From the NCBI GenBank assembly GCA_021776115.1, contig JAJFGN010000001.1:1-64000 (forward strand): a stretch of 64,000 bases of DNA. Direction: 5' to 3'. The notes under the pieces were generated by a model. It made no database searches, was not told where the DNA came from, and saw nothing but the letters and a program-made list of their open reading frames with translations. The position numbers and the translations under genes are program-made. This stretch comes from Kiloniellaceae bacterium. Lineage in GTDB: Bacteria > Pseudomonadota > Alphaproteobacteria > Kiloniellales > J153. Position 1 is the stretch's first letter, and the number at the start of each line of letters is the position of its first letter. Below, one piece after another: positions 42,265 through 51,120 of this stretch.

Positions 42265-43149
42265 ATGGTAGCGCCGAAAGTGCCGATGATCGTGTCTGAA
42301 GGGAACCTAAGCGGTTATCTTCAGGAGATCCGCAAATTTCCCATGCTTGAGCTGGACCAGGAATACATGCTGGCCAAATCCTGGCGCGAGCACGATGACC
42401 TCGAGGCGGCGCACAAACTGGTTACCTCGCATCTACGCCTGGTCGCCAAGATCGCCATGGGATATCGCGGCTACGGCCTGCCGGTCGCGGAGCTGATCTC
42501 CGAGGGTAACGTCGGCATGATGCAGGCGGTCAAGCGATTCGACCCCGAGCGCGGTTTCCGCCTGGCAACATATGCTATGTGGTGGATTCGCGCCGCGATA
42601 CAGGAATACATCCTGCATTCATGGTCGCTGGTGAAGATGGGTACAACGGCGGCGCAGAAAAAGCTGTTCTTCAATCTGCGAAAATTGAAGGGGCAGATGA
42701 AGGCGATCGAAGAAGGCGATCTGCACCCCGAGCATGTGACCAAGATTGCCACCGCCCTGAACGTGCCTGAAACCGACGTGGTCAACATGAATCGCCGCCT
42801 GGCGGCGCCGGATCACTCGCTTAACGCGCCGTTGCGCATCGATGGCGACGGCGAGTGGCAGGACTGGCTGGTTCACGAGGGGGACGATCAGGAAACTCTG
42901 CTCGCCGAATCGGAAGAGATGACGCAACGCCGGGCCCTGCTACAATCGGCGATGACGACCCTCAATAAACGCGAACGGCACATACTCGAGCAGCGCCGCC
43001 TGAGCGAAAACCCAACGACTCTCGAGGATCTTTCCCAGGAATATGGAATTAGCCGCGAGCGGGTCCGCCAGATCGAAGTGCGCGCATTCGAGAAGCTTCA
43101 GAAAGCGATCCGGAATGCGGCGATAGAGCAGCGCCTCGCCACCGAATAA
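42265..43149 (+). CDS. rpoH: Heat-shock sigma factor sigma-32
   Basis: 294 aa. Sigma region 2 (SHLRLVAKIAMGYRGYGLPVAELISEGNVGMMQAVKRFDPERGFRLATYAMWWIRAAIQEYI, region about 52-112), the RpoH box QKKLFFNLRKLK, and region 4 (LNKRERHILEQRRL...SREVRVRQIEVRAFEKLQKAI-type HTH). The ATG follows AAGGAGAA. It directs chaperone and protease transcription. No competing fold is visible in the leader without computation. Confidence 0.97.
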   Translation: MVAPKVPMIVSEGNLSGYLQEIRKFPMLELDQEYMLAKSWREHDDLEAAHKLVTSHLRLVAKIAMGYRGYGLPVAELISEGNVGMMQAVKRFDPERGFRLATYAMWWIRAAIQEYILHSWSLVKMGTTAAQKKLFFNLRKLKGQMKAIEEGDLHPEHVTKIATALNVPETDVVNMNRRLAAPDHSLNAPLRIDGDGEWQDWLVHEGDDQETLLAESEEMTQRRALLQSAMTTLNKRERHILEQRRLSENPTTLEDLSQEYGISRERVRQIEVRAFEKLQKAIRNAAIEQRLATE

Positions 43150-43192
43150 CCGCCGTTTACCGCGCCGCCAGGACCGAAAACCGAAGCGCCAG

Positions 43193-43687
43193 CTATTCTT
43201 CGGACAACTCCTGCGCGCCACCGGGCACGACTTCGGACCCCCAAATCTCGACTATTTCCGCTTGCTTGCGCCTTAGCGTCTCAATCCGCTTTGCCGAGAT
43301 GCTTGAGTAATACACGGACAGGATAGGCGGCACGGCGAGGTAGATGAGCCAGCCGCTTCCGGCGGCGCCGTAGGACGCCAACCAATGAACCGGATCGGCC
43401 GCTATGCGCAGGCTGGCGTCATAGGCCTGACCCGCCTGCCACAACTTCGTCAATCCAGGCAGCGTCCCACAGAAATTCATGAGTGCGACCGTGATAGCCA
43501 AGTACTTACCCTTGGTCCGATCCACCATGTAGGCGACAATGCTGGGCACCATGCCGGCGAACAGCACAATGCAAGAGGGAAATAGAACCACGATAACCGG
43601 CAGGAGAAGAATTCCGGTCATGACCGACCGCCCGCCGCTCGCCTTGCGCGGCGTGTTTGGTGTTTTCTGGCCCACTTGTTCTGACAT
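43193..43687 (-). CDS. Membrane protein of unknown function
   Basis: 164 aa with three or four hydrophobic segments (GILLLPVIVVLFPSCIVLFAGMVPSIVAYMV region, GKYLAITVALMNFCGTLPGL, WLIYLAVPPILSVYYSS) and an acidic C-terminus. The TKGKY...LMNFCGTLPGL region looks conserved-like but I recognise no family. It lies downstream of the pseudokinase-like gene on the same strand (128-base gap), so the two may be functionally linked. Confidence 0.72.
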   Translation of the reverse strand: MSEQVGQKTPNTPRKASGGRSVMTGILLLPVIVVLFPSCIVLFAGMVPSIVAYMVDRTKGKYLAITVALMNFCGTLPGLTKLWQAGQAYDASLRIAADPVHWLASYGAAGSGWLIYLAVPPILSVYYSSISAKRIETLRRKQAEIVEIWGSEVVPGGAQELSEE

Positions 43688-43815
43688 TTCTTCGGCGTTA
43701 CCGGTTTTCCCAAGGTCTCATGGTGGCCTGCGGCCCAGCGGCGCTGGAGAATGCCGACTTACCCCAAGGGGTTGACCATGAATAATAAACGGCGAACATC
43801 ACGTCGATCGGCTCC

Positions 43816-45828
43816 TCAAGTGACGAAAATGATCGACAAGGCCAGCACGGCAAAGCTGGAGATCACAGCAGACAAGAACGTCGCGGCCTGCCGGCTTTTG
43901 GCCTGTACGTAGTCCGGCGCCGCGAGACCGCCGCCCATCAACCAATTGATGTTATTTTCGAGCCTTCCATACTCCGTGCGCGCGTCGGCAAAGCCGGCAA
44001 CATCGGCTGTCCTTGTTGTCGAATCGTTGAGTACGGCGAATAGCGCTGACAGGTCGCCCTTGCTGCCGACCCGATCGACGGCCTTCTGCGATCGGTCGCG
44101 CATCACCCGATTGTGATAACCTTCGTAGATTGGTGTCGCCATGGCGGCGAGCCACGCCGTCAGGGCCGGAAAACGTTGCGAGACCCCGGTGATCCGATGC
44201 ACCTCTGCATAGATGGCCAGGACTCCCAAACGTTCCTTGGCCAAGTCGGTTGTTGGCGCAAGGAGCTGCGGAACGCACTCGGCAAGCGTCTTCGAACGCG
44301 CCGCGCAAAACCCCGCGATGTGGCGGTCGATGAGTTGTTCGTTGGCCGAACCCCGCCGTGCCACGCGCTCAAGCGCCGGTAAAAGATCGTCCAGCTCACA
44401 CACATAATCATCCGCGATAAGCGGGCTCTGGCACGGCCACCCGCGAATTGCTTCGTAAAGGGCCCGCTCCAGACCGTTTCCGAGCTGCCGGCGGTCCAGG
44501 AAGTAGGAGAACATGTCGAAAGTTTTCGTCAGAGCCGCTCGGTCGGACTTCCCACTGCTGCCCGCGGACTTCAAGAATGTTTGGGGCAAATTGGCCTTTA
44601 TCATCTCGACGAACGAGGCCCGGAAATCCTCGTCGCCGTAATTGACGGCAAGCGCGGCCGCGAGCCCATCGATCCGGGCCGATATCTGCCGATAGCGTAT
44701 CGGATGATTGGGCGCAAGCACGGCCAGGGTGTTGGAGATGAGCTGGTCCTCGGCTTGTCTTCCACCGCCCGAGCTGTTGATCAGGAACTCGATCGCGGTT
44801 GCGCTTTCCTCATCGCCGAAAGACCGCCGCAGCCAGTTCGTCACTTCACCGCTAGTTATGAGCTTTGCCGCCTGTCCCCAACGGCATCCCATGGCGTGGG
44901 ACAGGCTAGGCCTTGTCAGATACTCGGAGTCGCCGAATTGAATCGCCCGGCTGGCCTTGGTAGGTAGCATGGGTTGCTTCGGGCTAAGCTGCCGCCCATT
45001 GGCCCACAATTCCAAGTCATCGGCCGTCCAGCGCTCGTTGGGGTCGTCGCAAAGGAGGCCGCGCAATGGTTCGATCATGCGAAGCGACAACTGAAGGTCC
45101 CCGACCAGGGTTATATAGCTGCCGCGCCTGATTTTCGTAGCGACCACCTCTTCATCTGTCATGCCTTCAGTCGGATTGCCGCCGGTGAGCAGCACCGCGA
45201 TCGTGACGCCTAAAGCGTACATATCGTCGGCAAGCGTCCCTTGACCTCGCCCCGATTCGAGTACCATCGCAGCATCGACGGGTTCGTAGAGTTTCGGCTG
45301 CGACATACCTGCGGGGCCGCTCGCGCACTCGCCCAGTACGGCGCTCTGACAGGTGCTGTCTTTATAAAAGATATTGTCCGCGCGAATCGCCCGGTGCTTG
45401 ATCGACCGCCCGCCCATCTCCTTGAGGGCCGGAAGAATCGGTTTGATGATCTTATGAGTAATCTGATCTTCGCGCAGCGCCTCGAATTTCGTACCTAATT
45501 TTCCAGCCAGCGCATCGCCCAACGGGCGCTCGAACAGCACAACGAAGCGGCGGCCACCCGTTTCCGGCCACCTAACGGGACCAGCTTCGATCGGGGTAAT
45601 CATGGGCAGACGCATCAGGCGCGACAACTGCGGAATGATGTCGAGGCGTGGAACCAGGCCGGACCGGCAAACCATGGCTGTTAGACGCCGCGTGGGTGCG
45701 CGCTGGTCGGTAGCGTCGACGGCGAATGCGGTCGCGTGATCGTAGGCCGGCAGGGGCTTGTCGGGGTGGATCAGGTAACGTCCGGCCAGGGTCAGATCTT
45801 CCCCCGGGCCGTTCGAATTCTCAGTCAT
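43816..45828 (-). CDS. Tail-anchored pseudokinase-like protein
   Basis: 670 aa. Residues about 15-275 have a eukaryotic-type Ser/Thr kinase outline: catalytic-loop counterpart H145-R-A-I-R-A-D-N152 and subdomain IX counterpart LADDMYALGVTIAVLLTGG. Key residues are changed: the HRD Asp is Ala147, the DFG position reads GEC, and no clear VAIK Lys is found. Residues 280-640 are helical, without a recognised domain. A single TM helix ends the protein (TFLSAVISSFAVLALSIIFVT region), giving a cytoplasmic, tail-anchored topology. ATG 45828 follows GAGGA; a TTG at 45858 is the longer alternative. Probably a signalling scaffold; inference. Confidence 0.78.
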   Translation of the reverse strand: MTENSNGPGEDLTLAGRYLIHPDKPLPAYDHATAFAVDATDQRAPTRRLTAMVCRSGLVPRLDIIPQLSRLMRLPMITPIEAGPVRWPETGGRRFVVLFERPLGDALAGKLGTKFEALREDQITHKIIKPILPALKEMGGRSIKHRAIRADNIFYKDSTCQSAVLGECASGPAGMSQPKLYEPVDAAMVLESGRGQGTLADDMYALGVTIAVLLTGGNPTEGMTDEEVVATKIRRGSYITLVGDLQLSLRMIEPLRGLLCDDPNERWTADDLELWANGRQLSPKQPMLPTKASRAIQFGDSEYLTRPSLSHAMGCRWGQAAKLITSGEVTNWLRRSFGDEESATAIEFLINSSGGGRQAEDQLISNTLAVLAPNHPIRYRQISARIDGLAAALAVNYGDEDFRASFVEMIKANLPQTFLKSAGSSGKSDRAALTKTFDMFSYFLDRRQLGNGLERALYEAIRGWPCQSPLIADDYVCELDDLLPALERVARRGSANEQLIDRHIAGFCAARSKTLAECVPQLLAPTTDLAKERLGVLAIYAEVHRITGVSQRFPALTAWLAAMATPIYEGYHNRVMRDRSQKAVDRVGSKGDLSALFAVLNDSTTRTADVAGFADARTEYGRLENNINWLMGGGLAAPDYVQAKSRQAATFLSAVISSFAVLALSIIFVT

Positions 45829-46033
45829 ACCGTCCTCGATGCCGACAACCTTGGCCAAATGCTCAATACTTCAAGCGCACAGCGGCGCGCTGCTCATTCT
45901 GGCGGAATACGGAAAACAGACGGTTAATGCGGCCTTTATACCGAGGACCGCCCGTCACAGGCGCGGGGGCTCGGCAACGACGCCAGTTCCGTGCTATGCC
46001 GATACTCAGGCGCCGCACTGCCGCCGGGGATCT

Positions 46034-46783
46034 ATGTCAAACATGCCGCTTGAAGTTCTGATCCTGATTGGCGCTGTTTTCATGGCGGCCGGCCTGATCA
46101 AGGGTGTCATCGGGTTGGGCCTGCCGACTGTCTCCCTCGCCCTCCTGACCGCTACCCTGGGCGTGAAACAGGCCATCGCATTGGTGCTTGTGCCGTCGCT
46201 CGCCACGAATTTGTGGCAGGCCCTGGCGGGGGGGGCGTTGAAGGACATCGTCCGGCGGTTGTGGAGCCTGCTGGCTGCGGCATGCATCGGGATCTGGTTC
46301 GGCAGCGCCCTCTTGGCGCGCGCCGACGCTGCCTTCGTGGCAGGCCTTTTCGGCTCGCTCCTGTGCGTCTATTCCGGATACAGCCTGGCGACACCACAGA
46401 TCCGGCCGCCCGGCCGGCATGAGTCCTGGCTATCGCCAGCCATCGGTCTGATCGCCGGCGCGATCACCGGTCTGACCGGTTCGTTTGTCGTGCCTGGAAT
46501 CTTGTATCTTCAAGCCTTGGGGCTGGCGCGCGACATCTTGGTCCAGGCCATGGGTGTGGTGTTTGTCGTCTTGACCGTGGCACTGGGCATCTCCTTGTCG
46601 GGCCACGGCTTGCTATCCACCGAATTAGGCGCTTTGTCGGCCGCGGCGGTAATTCCGACCGCCCTAGGCATGGCCGCGGGGCAACGAGTTCGCCGCCTCT
46701 TGCCCGAGGCCACGTTCCGTAAGGTATTCTTTTGCTTGCTGTTCGGATTCGGCCTTTATATCGCCGCCAGGTCGTTTCTGTGA
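46034..46783 (+). CDS. TSUP-family (TauE/SafE) permease
   Basis: 249 aa, about seven or eight hydrophobic segments, with the two TSUP repeats visible as GLIKGVIGLGLPTVSLALL and GAITGLTGSFVVPGILYLQALG. TSUP proteins export sulfite or organosulfonates or move other anions; substrate unclear. ATG 46034 follows GGGGA; the frame is open upstream to 45839. Confidence 0.88.
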   Translation: MSNMPLEVLILIGAVFMAAGLIKGVIGLGLPTVSLALLTATLGVKQAIALVLVPSLATNLWQALAGGALKDIVRRLWSLLAAACIGIWFGSALLARADAAFVAGLFGSLLCVYSGYSLATPQIRPPGRHESWLSPAIGLIAGAITGLTGSFVVPGILYLQALGLARDILVQAMGVVFVVLTVALGISLSGHGLLSTELGALSAAAVIPTALGMAAGQRVRRLLPEATFRKVFFCLLFGFGLYIAARSFL

Positions 46784-46795
46784 CGCCGATGGCAA

Positions 46796-47011
46796 ATGAT
46801 GCCCCTCGCCCCGCCAGCTTTCGCAACCGGAGACCAGGCGACCGCCTCGGTGGTCGTGGTCAAGGAGCTGCGCTGCGTCGTGTGGCCAACGACCGATCTT
46901 AAAAGGGCGCTAGATCGTCATCCCAACCTGCTTAACACGCTTCACGCCGCCATAGGCCGCGACATGGCGGACAAGACCGCCGCCCATAATTTGAAACTGT
47001 CTCAGGTTTGA
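46796..47011 (+). pseudogene. Remnant of a cyclic-nucleotide-binding membrane protein gene
   Basis: A 71-codon frame whose sequence SVVVVKELRCVVWPTTDLKRALDRHPNLLNTLHAAIGRDMADK-type (landmarks LRCVVWP, LKRALDRHPNL, AAIGRDMADK) corresponds to the C-terminal end of cNMP-binding-domain proteins. The membrane segments and most of the binding domain are absent, and the TSUP gene ends 12 bases before. Best read as a truncated gene. Confidence 0.6.
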
Positions 47012-47037
47012 GGCTGGCAGGTCGGCACGGGTATTTG

Positions 47038-47352
47038 TTAGGGCGCGTCCGGGTCGCCGTCATGGATCGGCGCGCCGAAATGCTCGACCGTGGGAAAGGG
47101 ATCGTAGAAATCGTGTAGGTGCGCGCGCCAATCTCGATAGCGGTCGGAGCCGCGAAACCCCTGCGTGTGGTCCTCCAGCCGCGTCCACCAGACGAGCAAG
47201 ATGTAGCGATTCGGCGTCTCTAGGCAGCGCCGCACCTCGATGCCCTGAAAACCCGGGGTCGCCGCGATCAGGGGACGGGCCGCGCGCATGACCGTCTCGA
47301 ACTCCGACTCCCGGCCGGGTTTCACGTTCAGGAGCGCCGATTCCAAAATCAC
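47038..47352 (-). CDS. Antibiotic-biosynthesis-monooxygenase (ABM) family protein
   Basis: 104 aa, GTG start at 47352. ILESALLNVKPGRESEFETVMRAARPLIAATPGFQGIEVRRCLETPNRYILLVWW (as a region) has the ferredoxin-like ABM pattern with conserved GF and Y-x-L-L-V-x-W, then HFGAPIHDGDP. Such small dimeric proteins act as cofactor-free oxygenases or haem-degrading enzymes; the role here is unknown. Lies 13 bases after the SulP stop on the same strand. Confidence 0.85.
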   Translation of the reverse strand: MILESALLNVKPGRESEFETVMRAARPLIAATPGFQGIEVRRCLETPNRYILLVWWTRLEDHTQGFRGSDRYRDWRAHLHDFYDPFPTVEHFGAPIHDGDPDAP

Positions 47353-47365
47353 GATGCCGTCTCCG

Positions 47366-48709
47366 CTAAATTATGAGCGTTGGCTTGTCGGAGGCCGCGA
47401 CCAGTCGCCGCGCCATGCCCTTGGCCGCGCCGAAGCTGAATGGGCCGGTCAGATGATAAAGGACGATGCGCCCGCCCGCCTCAACCAACAGCGCCCTTTC
47501 CGGGTCGCTCAACGAAGGCTCGTCGCTATCCTGCGTGATGGTCTTGATGTTCGCGAGCTGCAGGTCCGACATGCGCTTCACGAACAGCAAGCTGGCCAGT
47601 ACGATGCCGACCGCGACCGCCGTGATCAGGTCCACGAAGACGGTCAGCAGAAGCACGACGAACATGAAGAACACGCCCGCGCGCGGCGCCTCCCGCAAGC
47701 GGCGCAGGTAGTCCCAGTCGACGATATCGATCCCAACCTTGATCAGGATCCCCGCCAGCACCGCATGCGGAATATGCTCCGCCAGGCCGCCGAGGCCGAG
47801 GACGACCGCCAGCAATACCAGCGCGTGGAGGGCGCCGGAGATCGGCGTGCGTCCGCCGGTCCGCACATTGACCACAGTGCGCATGGTCGCGCCGGCGCCC
47901 GGGATAGCGCCAAACAATCCGGCGATGGCGTTGCCGATGCCCTGGCCGATCAACTCACGGTCGGACTTGTGCGTGGTTTGAGTCACGTTGTCCGCGATCA
48001 GCGACGTCAGCAGGCTATCGATCGAACCGAGCAAGGCGAGCACCAAGGTGGCCTGCACCATCTGCGGTACTGCCTCGATCTCGAATTTCGGCAGATGAGG
48101 CGTCGGCAGGCCGGTGGGAATTTCACCCAGGACTGGTGCCCCCTGGAACAGGAAAGCGGCCAGGAGACTGCCGCCAACCAGAGCGATCAGCGGCCGTGGG
48201 AGGAGTCGATCGACGGGCGCCGGGACCAGATAGACGGCCGCCAGGGCAAGCAGGCCGACGATCGTCGCGTCCGCCTTCGGCGCGGCCAGCAACTCCGGTA
48301 GGGCAACCAGGATCGATAGCGTTCCGCCGCCCGGCGTCGGATGGCCGATCAAGGGCGCCAATTGCAGAATGATGATAATGCAGCCGATGCCGGTCATGAA
48401 GCCCGAGACGACGGGAAACGGCATCAAGCTGATGTAACGGCCAATCTTCATAACGCCGAAGAGGATCTGGAACAGTCCGGCCATGACCACGGTCATCGGG
48501 CCGGTCGGACCCGAAATCTGCGCCGGCGTACCGTCAAAGACGGACACGAAGAATCCGACCAGAACCGCACCGTAAAGACCTGCGACCGGCCCGGCGCCCG
48601 AAGCGACGCCGAAGGCGAGCGCGAGTGGCAGGGCGACGACCGCCGCCGTTATGCCGCCATAAATATCGCTGCGCAGATTATCGAATCTAATCCCATGTAC
48701 GAACCGCAT
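47366..48709 (-). CDS. SulP-family anion transporter with short STAS domain
   Basis: About 447 aa. The SulP core starts at DIYGGITAAVVALPLALAFGVASGAGPVAGLY and has the SGPTGPMTVV signature. The C-terminus enters a STAS domain (GRIVLYHLTGPFSFGAAKGMARRL) but stops after about 40 residues of about 100, before the usual D-x-S regulatory helix. Substrates in the family are sulfate, bicarbonate and others. ATG 48709 was chosen. Possible truncation by an old frameshift or a naturally short form. Confidence 0.87.
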   Translation of the reverse strand: MRFVHGIRFDNLRSDIYGGITAAVVALPLALAFGVASGAGPVAGLYGAVLVGFFVSVFDGTPAQISGPTGPMTVVMAGLFQILFGVMKIGRYISLMPFPVVSGFMTGIGCIIIILQLAPLIGHPTPGGGTLSILVALPELLAAPKADATIVGLLALAAVYLVPAPVDRLLPRPLIALVGGSLLAAFLFQGAPVLGEIPTGLPTPHLPKFEIEAVPQMVQATLVLALLGSIDSLLTSLIADNVTQTTHKSDRELIGQGIGNAIAGLFGAIPGAGATMRTVVNVRTGGRTPISGALHALVLLAVVLGLGGLAEHIPHAVLAGILIKVGIDIVDWDYLRRLREAPRAGVFFMFVVLLLTVFVDLITAVAVGIVLASLLFVKRMSDLQLANIKTITQDSDEPSLSDPERALLVEAGGRIVLYHLTGPFSFGAAKGMARRLVAASDKPTLII

Positions 48710-48720
48710 CCGCCGGGTCC

Positions 48721-49527
48721 CTAAGCCCCTGCACGCTCTTTTGCCCAAACGAGGGCGGCTTCAAGCAAACGGCGCAAAGGGAGACGAACGCCCGCCGCGA
48801 GGTCTTCGCGAAAGCCGTAGGGCGGGTCTTCGTCCATGTAGGTGATTTGGCTGAGCTCGAGTTGGACCGCATGGCAGCCCATCGCCGGGTTGCCGTAAGT
48901 GCGCGTGATCGCGCCGCCCTTGAATCGGCCGTTGCTGACCGCGCTATAGACCGCCGCCCCGGCAGCCACATCTTCGAGCCGTTCCATCAGAGCGGGATCG
49001 GCGCTGGTTCCGCCGCCAGTGCCAAAATTCAAATCCGGCAGGCGGCCCTCGAAAAAGCGCGGAACCTGGCTGCGAATTGAGTGCGCGTCCCACAGCACGG
49101 CAATACCGTGGCGTGCGTGGATCGCCGCGAGTTCCGCCTCCAGGCGCTGGTGATAAGGTTGCCAGAAGGCCGCACGCCGGGCCGCGATCTCGGCCGCGTC
49201 CGGCGCCGCGCCGTCGCAGTAGATTGGCGCTTCGTCGAAAGTCGTTGTGGGGCACAAACCGGTATTATTGGCGCCAGGATAGAGTGACCGGCCGTCCGGC
49301 GGCCGATTGAGATCGACGACATATCGGGATTGCGTCGCCGCAATGACCGATACGCCGAGCTCGTCCAGGAAGTCGTAAAGCCGATCAACGTGCCAATCGG
49401 TATCCGGCAAGCTCTTGGCAGTATCCGTGAAGCGCGCGGCTATATCGTCCGGCACACCGGTCCCAGCGTGCGGGATGGAAACGAGCATTGGCGCGGAGCC
49501 GGCGGCGAAGCGATAGGTTTCGCTCAT
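48721..49527 (-). CDS. hutG: N-formylglutamate amidohydrolase
   Basis: About 268 aa. LVSIPHAGTGVPDDIAARF, DWHVDRLYDFLDELG, SRYVVDLNRPPDGRSLYPGANNTGLCP and VLWDAHSIRSQVPRFFEGRLPDLNFGTGGG contain the metal ligands of the deformylase. It converts N-formylglutamate to glutamate in histidine degradation. ATG 49527 was preferred over TTG upstream. hutU is 3.7 kb away; hutH and hutI are not in the window. Confidence 0.88.
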   Translation of the reverse strand: MSETYRFAAGSAPMLVSIPHAGTGVPDDIAARFTDTAKSLPDTDWHVDRLYDFLDELGVSVIAATQSRYVVDLNRPPDGRSLYPGANNTGLCPTTTFDEAPIYCDGAAPDAAEIAARRAAFWQPYHQRLEAELAAIHARHGIAVLWDAHSIRSQVPRFFEGRLPDLNFGTGGGTSADPALMERLEDVAAGAAVYSAVSNGRFKGGAITRTYGNPAMGCHAVQLELSQITYMDEDPPYGFREDLAAGVRLPLRRLLEAALVWAKERAGA

Positions 49528-49768
49528 GCACGCCCCGCTCCAGGGAGACAGGCCTCCAGACCGCGTCCTTCGTGTGCGAAGGCCGGCGGGGCAAGTGAAA
49601 GAGCCCAAAGTTTAAGAACGCGGTAGTGGGGAGTCATTCTGATCGGGCGCTCCGGCAAAATCGACCGGCACGATAAACTGGGCCAGGTCTGGCAGCAACG
49701 GTGACCCCGACAGCTTTGGACTCGGGACGGAAGCCGTGTCCTGCTATACCGCGTGGCTTGACCCAGCC

Positions 49769-50794
49769 CTACCGCAATGGCGGCGAATACATAAGGCCAC
49801 CGTTACGCCACAGGGCGTTGAGGCCGCGTTCCAGCGAAGCGGGCGTATTAGGCCCCAGGTTGCGGGCGAAAATTTCGCCATAATTCCCGACTTGACGAAC
49901 CACCTGGTACACCCAGTCGTCGCCCAGTCCAAGGCTTTCGCCAACCCCGGGCTCAGCGCCTAGCATGGTCTTTATCACCGAGTCCGACCCCGCTTTGGCG
50001 GCATCTACGTTAGCCGAGCTGATGCCCGATTCTTCCGCTTCTATCGTCGCAAGGATCACCCAGCGCACAATGTTGCGCCACTGTGGGTCGTTGTCGCGAA
50101 CATAGGCGCCAAGAGGTTCCTTCGAGATGACGTCATCCAGGATAACAAAATCGTCCGGATTCGGCGCCTCGGTCGCCCGGATCGAGGCCAACGCCCCACG
50201 GTCGGTCGTGAATAAATCGCACCGCCCGAGGAACAACCCAGCCTTGGCTTCCTCTATGGATCCGAAGGGAACCGGTTTGTAGTTCAAGTTGTGAGCTTTA
50301 GCATAGGCGGCAAGGTTGGTTTCGGTGGTGGTAAAGGTGGAAACGCAAATGCTCATGCCTGGCTTCAGATCGCTCAGCTTTTTCGCACCCAAGGATTTTC
50401 GCGCCAGAAACCCCTGACCGTCGTAGTAGTTGACCTCCGTAAAATCCAACCCCAAGGCGGTCTCGCGCTTGAATGTCCGGGTCGTATTCCGGGCCAGGAT
50501 ATCGATCTCATTCCGTTGCAGAGCGGCAAAGCGGGCCTTGGCGTTTAAGGGGATGAGTTCAACGGCGCTCTTGTCGCCCAAGACCGCGGCGGCAAAGGCA
50601 CGGCAAAAATCCACATCCAGCCCCGACCACTCGCCGCTCTGATCTATGGCGGAGAATCCCAAAAGACCGTTGTTCACACCGCATTTAAGGAAACCGCGCT
50701 CCTTCACCGCCGCAAGAGTCGGACCAGCAGCCGCCGGCGCCGCGGCGGTGGCGAAATATGCCACGGCAAGGGCAAAGAGAAGGCTGATTCTCAT
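49769..50794 (-). CDS. aapJ: General L-amino acid ABC transporter substrate-binding protein
   Basis: About 341 aa with a signal peptide (MRISLLFALAVAYFATAAAPAAAG). The body is AapJ/BztA-like: FLKCGVNNGLLGFSAIDQSGEWSGLDVDFCRAFAAAVLGD, ARNTTRTFKRETALGLDFTEVNYYDGQGF, ISKEPLGAYVRDND. It binds polar or general amino acids in the periplasm. The permease and ATPase partners are not adjacent, so it works with components elsewhere. ATG 50794 has AAAGG upstream; ATG 50809 is the longer option. Confidence 0.9.
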   Translation of the reverse strand: MRISLLFALAVAYFATAAAPAAAGPTLAAVKERGFLKCGVNNGLLGFSAIDQSGEWSGLDVDFCRAFAAAVLGDKSAVELIPLNAKARFAALQRNEIDILARNTTRTFKRETALGLDFTEVNYYDGQGFLARKSLGAKKLSDLKPGMSICVSTFTTTETNLAAYAKAHNLNYKPVPFGSIEEAKAGLFLGRCDLFTTDRGALASIRATEAPNPDDFVILDDVISKEPLGAYVRDNDPQWRNIVRWVILATIEAEESGISSANVDAAKAGSDSVIKTMLGAEPGVGESLGLGDDWVYQVVRQVGNYGEIFARNLGPNTPASLERGLNALWRNGGLMYSPPLR

Positions 50795-51120
50795 GGCTAT
50801 ACCTTTCATCGTATTTCTAGCGAGGTTTCCTGGGCAACATCCACCCGCTCGCGACGAAATCGTCTTGCGTTATACAAGTCCTAATTGAATCCACTTCATG
50901 CGCGATACATGGCCAGTGGACTTACACCACCAGAAGTTACTTCGCGCCAATGACTTGCCGGTTCGAGATGTACTATGAGGAAAGACGATTATTTATATGT
51001 TAACGATACTTGGCGATATTTTTGCCCAGTAATTTGCTCCGGTTAATCCGTTTGCCAACCCGATGGTGACCGGCCAAGGGAGAAACACACCCGGCGGGAC
51101 GGCGGATATCGTTCATCAGA
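50795..51120. other. Divergent intergenic region between aapJ-like and histidine kinase genes
   Basis: About 325 bases, AT-richer than average, containing the promoters of both divergent genes. I see no clear -35/-10 pair, operator or RNA. Confidence 0.4.

Noticed and set aside
49524-49637. 37-codon minus-strand frame with an ATGA overlap to hutG
   Set aside because: Too short, with no ribosome site or family likeness; probably leader sequence of hutG.
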